64,000 nucleotides of DNA, from the NCBI GenBank assembly GCA_016801845.1, contig CM028922.1:1331001-1395000 (forward strand), given 5' to 3'. Source of the stretch: Polydactylus sextarius. Its lineage: Eukaryota > Chordata > Actinopteri > Polynemidae. The translations under genes were made by a program, and so were the position numbers. This document shows positions 59,001 through 64,000 of this stretch, in pieces. The first letter of the stretch is position 1. Each line of letters begins with the position of its first letter. The notes beneath the pieces are model-generated. The model was not told where the DNA came from, did no database searches, and saw only the letters and a list, made by a program, of their open reading frames with translations.

Positions 59001-62000
59001 TTAAAGATAATGTTTGACATGGAGAGAGTCTGTTTAGTGACAGGCAGCATCGTTACTGTAGGTTTAGTGTGAGACCAGGTAGCGACTACAATGCTTGTCT
59101 CTGACGCTAACGTTAGCTTAACAGCAGCTACGCTAACCTAAGAAAACATCTGACCTGGTCAGTTTTATCACCTGCTCCTCGTTCTCTCTTCAGCCGGGAA
59201 GAGACGGGGAAAGAAACTGTGACGTGACGTCACCTACCAGACTGGTTGGTTTGTAGTCGAACCAGTTACGTGTTTTCAGTAGCAGATAAATCAACAATTA
59301 CACCACAAACATGGTGTTGACTCACTGATTCATTTAAATTAACATACAGGACGTGTGTGATTCAGGGTCGAAGTGGATCAGGAAATAATTCTTATCTCTC
59401 CAGTGATTATCATTTCTTTTTGATCTAAGGTCCAGGTGTGACTTAGGCTCCATATTAATTTATTGATCTGATCGGCCCACGATGAAACACGTTGATCATT
59501 TAAACACAAACACTAATGTTTGTTTTTTCTTTTTCTGATACAATCTCCTGAGAATGTGTTTATTTATTTATGTATTTAGTTCTGTTTTTTTAAACAAATA
59601 AATTATCATTTTACTGATGAATCAATGCTGGGAAAAATATAATCATCTAATAAACTAATCAATGAGCTGCAACGAAACATCAAAACATTTTCATCTGGAT
59701 GAGACACTTTATTAATCGACTTTTAAACCAATTTAACTTCTTTAATTTAATTTAACAAGGATCTGTTTTCAGAGAAAACTCTTTTTCCACCTTTGTGCAT
59801 GTAAATATGGAGAAGAAATGAAAAACACTTCTCTAAATGATGTAGTTGGGGAATAACGTCACTGCTGGGAGTTTGTATGCAGTGGACTATTAACACAACG
59901 CACCATAGAGACACAGCGGAAACACACTAAACCACGGTGAAGAGAAACACTAAGACGCTGTAGTTTATTCACAGCACAAGAAAGAAAATAAACCTTCATA
60001 TCAACTAAAAACTACAACTGTAATGTTTGTAAAAATGATAAAGAAACGAGATGAACCAAAGCTTAGTGATTTCTATCTTTAGTTGTTAAATACTTATAAG
60101 GATAAAAGTGGATGATCTACAGAAGTTGGATTTTTTTTTTTTTTTTTTAAATAAATGTATGAAAAGAGATAATAAGCGGTCAGAGGAGCATGTTCTCACT
60201 GCACTTTAAAAAAGGAAAATGTTTTAGACATAAAGGTCAGTTCACTTGACAGAAACAAGTGCATCATGTTTTTTGTGTCTGGAGAAAAAAAATAAACCTG
60301 TCAGAGCTGCTAGAAGGAAAAATATCAGTAATAAACAGTGTTGGTCAAGTTACTTTATTAATATAATCAATTATAGATCACTAGTTATAATTAGTTACCA
60401 GACTTGGGGAGTGTAACGGTGCTATTTAATTAGGATACTAAAACAACTGTCTTCCCCTACAGATTCAGAAAAAAATACTCAGATTACAGATTAGATTACG
60501 TTTAGTGAAAATGAGGAATATTTATCAGGATTACAATTTTAACCTCTTCTTGTGCAGCATAAACATCAACATGTGTTACATCTTTAGAAACATCAGAATC
60601 TCAACTAAAAGCCGATACAAACTATTTCTACAACCACCATGTTTGGATGGAGAATATTCATGTTTTATTTATAATATTTAATTTACAGCACATAGATCAT
60701 AAACTAAACAAACATAAACTAAAAGGCGTCGCTACAACTCAACAACGTCTGGAACAAAAGGAGAAACAATCTTTTTAAACACAGAGGACACAGATGGAGA
60801 CTAAAAGTGGAGCTTAACGTGCTCTCCAGCTCCATTAGCATTGAAACTAAACCACCACGTGGTTGTGTCTCTACTCTACTGGACTCTACTGGACTCTACT
60901 GGACTCTACTGGACTCTACTGGACTCTACTGGACTCTACTGGACTCTACTGGACTCTACTCAGTCTGGTAGCAGACACGTTGTTTTCCATCACAGTTTGG
61001 TTCCTCCTCCATGTGAATGTGGTGAGTGGAGTCAAACTGCTGCGACGTCACGACACTAAAACATCAGTAAACATTAATGGACATGGAGGAGATGCTGTAC
61101 TTGTTGCTGGGTTAGCTTACGACCAGGTAGCTACGACGATGGCTATCACTCTTGTCCTGTTTAAAAATGGAGCTTGATTATTTTGTTGACGCTCTCTCAA
61201 CTCAACTGGCGTCTGGTGGCAGCTTGTGAAGACACTCCCTCTGACCAATCAGTGGCCGGCGTCTGTTCACGTCACGTTTTAGTATCGACTCAGCTCCATT
61301 GGTTCCTCCACAGAGTAGGAACTAAAACAGTAGCTGGAACCAGGAACTAGCACCAAGTGGAAACACTAGAGACTGAGTAGAGACCAGTAGATGATGGTGG
61401 AAAAGAGGAAATAAAGACAGCAGGAACCACGAGGAAGTGTCAGATAAAAATATATATAATATATGACAGGATGCTTGATACTTTTTTTGATTTGTTATTC
61501 TTCCAAACACAACAGTGTTTAGGGACCAGAGAGGTTGAAGGATAAGGGCATTTTAAAGGCATTGGTGGTATTATGGGAATTAAAGGACCCAGAGCGCTGA
61601 GGGGGTAAAGTCAGGACATCAGCCTCTGCTGCTTTGATTTTCTCACCCATCATTATATCCCCAAAAGTCCAGAAAAGCTGCAAAGACTAAAAACTGTAGC
61701 TGAAAAACAGGTGATTTAAAGTTGATCCTCGACCTTAAAACATCTGGATATAAAAAGTATAGAAACTAGTTGAAGGAGCTAATGAATGTCAAGGGAGATG
61801 GAAACTTAATGGAGCGAAATCTGACGCTTTTAAAAAAAAGTAGAAAAATGGAATAAGAAATATGTCTCTTAGAAGAGAAGTTTCTCATCATTTTAGGAAG
61901 TTTGTCTCTGTGGACCTGAACTGTTCTTACCTTATCTTTAAAAAAAAAAAAAAAAAAACGAATCCTGCAGGCATGAAAGAAACACACAAACAGATACACT

Positions 62001-63395
62001 GCACCTACATGTGAACATTTAATCTATAGGATTTTAATAAAGATTTATAGAGTCGCTACATTAAAAAAAAAACCTCCTTGAGGAGCTCATTAGAGAGCTT
62101 CTGCTTTGTAACCTGCTCATCTCTCCAGCCAGTGGATGTCAAGCACAGCAGGATTCACACACTTTGATGTGTGATGGTTCAAATAACTTTGCTACGGGCT
62201 GTCCGAGTGATCGCTTATCCCACTTAAAAGTTGATCGTGACACAAATTTTGCACATACACACAGAGTGGCAGAGCAGCATCACCTAGAAAGCTTCCCTGG
62301 ATAAACTGCTGCCGTGTGAATGTGAGTCTGCATCGGGAGACAATTAGTTTTGCTGCTTCGCCTCCTGAGATAAATAAACCACTTTGTGGTGTTTTCGAGT
62401 CGTCTTTGACTGTGGCAGCCTCTTGCGTGCAGCATGTTTGCTGGAGGGATAATGTCGGTGTGAATGTGACAGTAACTGGTTGCAGTGTCTGCACTGTCAT
62501 TTGCTTGCTCTTGGTTTTTGTTGACACTAGTGAAAAAGATACGTATCTGCTGCATATTTATGAAAATAAAACCTCTGTGCTTGTATCAAAACAAAGTGTT
62601 CTTGGATGTCTCCCTCATGAAAAAAAAAAAAGATATATTCATGTGTTTTTACCTTTAATTTACATAAAAATGGAGGTTTAAATCACTGAAAATGATTATT
62701 TCTGAGTGGAGATTTTTGACAAATGAAAACCGAGTTTTAAGTTTTTTAAATGTCACAATTCAGCGTCAGGTGGGCGACATTTGATCGTGTTGGACGCTGT
62801 AAAACTAGAGCTTTTGGTCTGCTTTGGATTTACAAATGGACATTAATTCGTTGTTTTGTTTTCACTACACGGTTCACCTCATAAGCTGCGATTCCACCAC
62901 AGGAACCGACGGATAAATTTTCAGGAACTTGCCACCAGAGGAGCAGTTCCCGAGAGGCAAAACTATAAATAGAATCAAAACCATCACAAACGACGCAGGG
63001 TTTGATATTTCATGATCAATTTGTGGCGGTCCGCCACAGAGTCAACACCGGATGCTACAGATGAATTAATTTATTTTTTCTTGGTGGAAACACGGCTGTA
63101 ATAACTCTTTACCTGATATGAGCGAGGATATTATTGAAAACAAAGAGGGGAGGAAATATTTGCTTCTGTAAATACCCGACTGTATAAACGTGGCCTCACT
63201 CGTTGCCACATTCAACGTGTGACGATGTGCTTACCATGCTGGCGTCGATGATCTGTCCTTTCCCTGACTTTGTCCTCTCCAGCAGAGCCAGGACTATACC
63301 CAGGGCGCAGGTGAGGCCACCGCCCGCAAAGTCTGCTATCAGATTCAGTGGAGCGTAAGGCTTCTCTCCACTACGACCCAGTCGGGACAACAGGC
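52628..63395 (-). CDS. amacr: Alpha-methylacyl-CoA racemase, C-terminal two thirds (5' exons outside window)
   Basis: Three exons are visible in transcript order: 63395-63235, 55387-55197 (or 55201) and 53036-52628, about 253 codons; the start and first exons lie beyond 64000. AMACR is a family III CoA-transferase-fold enzyme that interconverts R and S 2-methylacyl-CoAs in bile-acid and branched-chain fatty-acid oxidation. The LIADFAGGGL segment carries the Asp equivalent to human D152, and VGAIEPQFY the Glu equivalent to E237; the catalytic His exon is not in the window. The C-terminal domain reads MSFSDWPELKRIF, FDGTDACVTPVLSF and ends in SKL, a canonical peroxisomal signal. The join between the last two exons needs a donor four bases downstream of the strongest-looking one to keep frame. 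Confidence 0.93.
53820..54265. repeat. Family A foldback element in the last amacr intron
   Basis: A short left remnant (about 53826-53885) and a nearly complete inverted arm (about 53890-54265). Confidence 0.85.
54480..54690 (+). repeat. Possible LINE 3' tail fragment
   Basis: Ends with TTTTCCCTTGTGGGACAAAT and AATAAA-like sequence, recalling the 3' tails of truncated fish LINEs. No coding remnant was recognised. Confidence 0.3.
55197..55387 (-). CDS. amacr: amacr internal exon with catalytic Glu
   Basis: Acceptor CCTCAG; encodes VEGAAYVGSFVWKSRSIGMW through VGAIEPQFYRQLLKGL. The donor is ambiguous: AAAAG/GTTTGT (exon end 55201) gives a frameshift and stop in the next exon, whereas GGTTT/GTGAAG (end 55197) keeps the frame, so I prefer the latter. 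Confidence 0.85.
56530..56549 (+). promoter_or_regulatory. CTCF-like motif in amacr intron
   Basis: GCCACTAGGGGGCAGCAGAG, almost identical to the motif at 30302. Motif evidence only. Confidence 0.5.
58373..58391 (+). promoter_or_regulatory. CTCF-like motif in amacr intron
   Basis: CACCACCAGGGGGCAGACC, close to the CTCF core. Confidence 0.45.
58551..58569 (-). promoter_or_regulatory. Weak CTCF-like motif, opposite orientation
   Basis: The minus strand reads CAAACACTAGGGGGCCGTC. It departs from the core at the 3' side and lies 160 bp from an oppositely oriented site. Confidence 0.3.
59219..59233. promoter_or_regulatory. Overlapping CRE sites in amacr intron
   Basis: GTGACGTGACGTCAC contains a full palindromic CRE (59225-59232) overlapped by a second TGACG half-site. 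It sits in a locally CpG-richer patch (about 59080-59235). Confidence 0.5.
60552..60625 (+). repeat. Old dispersed repeat fragment, copy 2
   Basis: Imperfect match to 7395-7470. Confidence 0.5.
60852..61402 (+). mobile_element. Family B element, copy 3 (eight TGGACTCTAC units)
   Basis: Same ends as the copy at 27354 but with eight 10-bp units (60881-60960). It is the most complete copy, near-identical outside the array, implying recent activity. Confidence 0.78.
63235..63395 (-). CDS. amacr: amacr internal exon with catalytic Asp
   Basis: Acceptor TCTCAG after a pyrimidine tract, donor ATG/GTAAGC. Encodes LLSRLGRSGEKPYAPLNL, then the IADFAGGGLTCALG motif to IIDASM. The incoming phase is one base (completing a Gly codon). 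Confidence 0.93.
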
Positions 63396-64000
63396 CTGAG
63401 AGAGAAAGAGAGAAATGATGAGACAAAAAGCTTCACAATAAATGTAATCGCAGCTTCATGAGGTGGAAAAATAATAAAGTTTTCAGTCCTTAAGTTTATG
63501 GGAAATTAAATAGTCCAGTAACTGAATAAATCATGAAGCGATGCCTCTAAAAAGAAGAAAAAGAAAAGTTATCAACTGCTGCTAACAGGAGTGATTGTGA
63601 AAAGTTTATAAATTGTTGACTCTGTAAAACCTGAATAAACCTGAATCAATGTCAAGTTGGAGAAAATATTCAAGACTTAAAATACATAGATGAAACCATC
63701 CCCTGGGTTTCATTTCATGCTGGATGGAACTAAATTAAAATACCATCTGGTTCAAACAACTGTCAAGTGCATTAAAATGAAGTGATATTACTGGAAAACA
63801 TTTGAAATGGAGGATGTAAAAAAAGCTAATTTACGACAAAATCTGTAATTTATACGTGATCAGATGTGTTTTATGAAAAGAACAGCTTCGTGTCAAAACA
63901 CAGTCAGTTTCAAATCAAAGCCAACATGCGGTGTTTAGCCTCCAGTTTTAAATATTGATGCTTGTGTCAAGTGATGGAGCAGTTTTGCATCAGCTACTTT
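63396..64000 (-). other. amacr: amacr intron, running off the window
   Basis: No exon is seen; the racemase N-terminal exons must lie past position 64000. Confidence 0.7.

Larger units (their letters stand above)
55388..63234 (-). other. amacr: amacr long intron
   Basis: 7.8 kb. Contains three CTCF-like motifs (56.5, 58.4, 58.55 kb), a CRE (59.23 kb), poly-A/T runs, an old dispersed repeat (60.55 kb) and a family B element (60.85-61.40 kb). No other coding exon recognised. Confidence 0.8.

Noticed and set aside
57000..64000. Search for amacr 5' exons within the window
   Set aside because: No frame with the racemase N-terminal motifs (for example GHDINY) occurs beyond 63395, so those exons are outside.

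Overview
The window is vertebrate nuclear DNA from a ray-finned (teleost) fish. Genes have short exons with GT-AG introns, CA microsatellites and mobile-element fragments are dense, and the proteins match vertebrate families. Four protein-coding genes can be supported. They are a betacellulin-like EGF ligand (btc, + strand, 3.07-7.09 kb, five coding exons), an intronless relaxin-3-type GPCR (rxfp3-like, + strand, 15.06-16.30 kb), the melanosomal transporter gene slc45a2 (- strand, 39.05-18.75 kb, all seven coding exons) and the 3' part of amacr (- strand, three exons between 63.40 and 52.63 kb; the 5' exons lie beyond the window edge). From established knowledge, RXFP3, SLC45A2 and AMACR are also neighbours on human 5p13, so the block looks anciently conserved. 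BTC is on a different chromosome in humans, so its position here is the part that differs.

Layout: 0.1-0.7 kb is a palindrome-rich GCTAA minisatellite element. 1.0-1.9 kb holds a weak candidate promoter and exon-like pieces. 2.6-7.1 kb is btc. 9.6-12.9 kb holds foldback repeats. 14.7-16.3 kb is rxfp3-like with a CpG-rich leader carrying short upstream ORFs. 18.7-39.3 kb is slc45a2, whose introns are packed with foldback repeats (family A), TGGACTCTAC-bearing elements (family B) and one family C element. 39.7-52.6 kb is non-coding and repeat-rich: two family C copies, an inverted second copy of the GCTAA element, a palindromic element and a 201-bp CA tract. 52.6-63.4 kb is the 3' part of amacr with a 7.8-kb intron holding CTCF-like and CRE motifs.

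The genes do not form one pathway. btc encodes an ErbB ligand and rxfp3 a Gi-coupled neuropeptide receptor. slc45a2 serves melanosome function in pigment cells, and amacr encodes a peroxisomal/mitochondrial racemase for branched-chain fatty acids and bile-acid intermediates. rxfp3 and slc45a2 are convergent; amacr lies upstream of slc45a2 on the same strand. The most informative observations are an MITF-type palindromic E-box about 200 bp upstream of the slc45a2 start, a leucine at the position I align with the human L374F pigmentation site, a canonical SKL peroxisomal signal in amacr, a frame-dependent splice choice in amacr, and several abundant repeat families that place hairpins, poly(A) signals and consensus splice donors inside slc45a2 introns. 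I found no tRNA, rRNA, CRISPR array or complete autonomous transposon.
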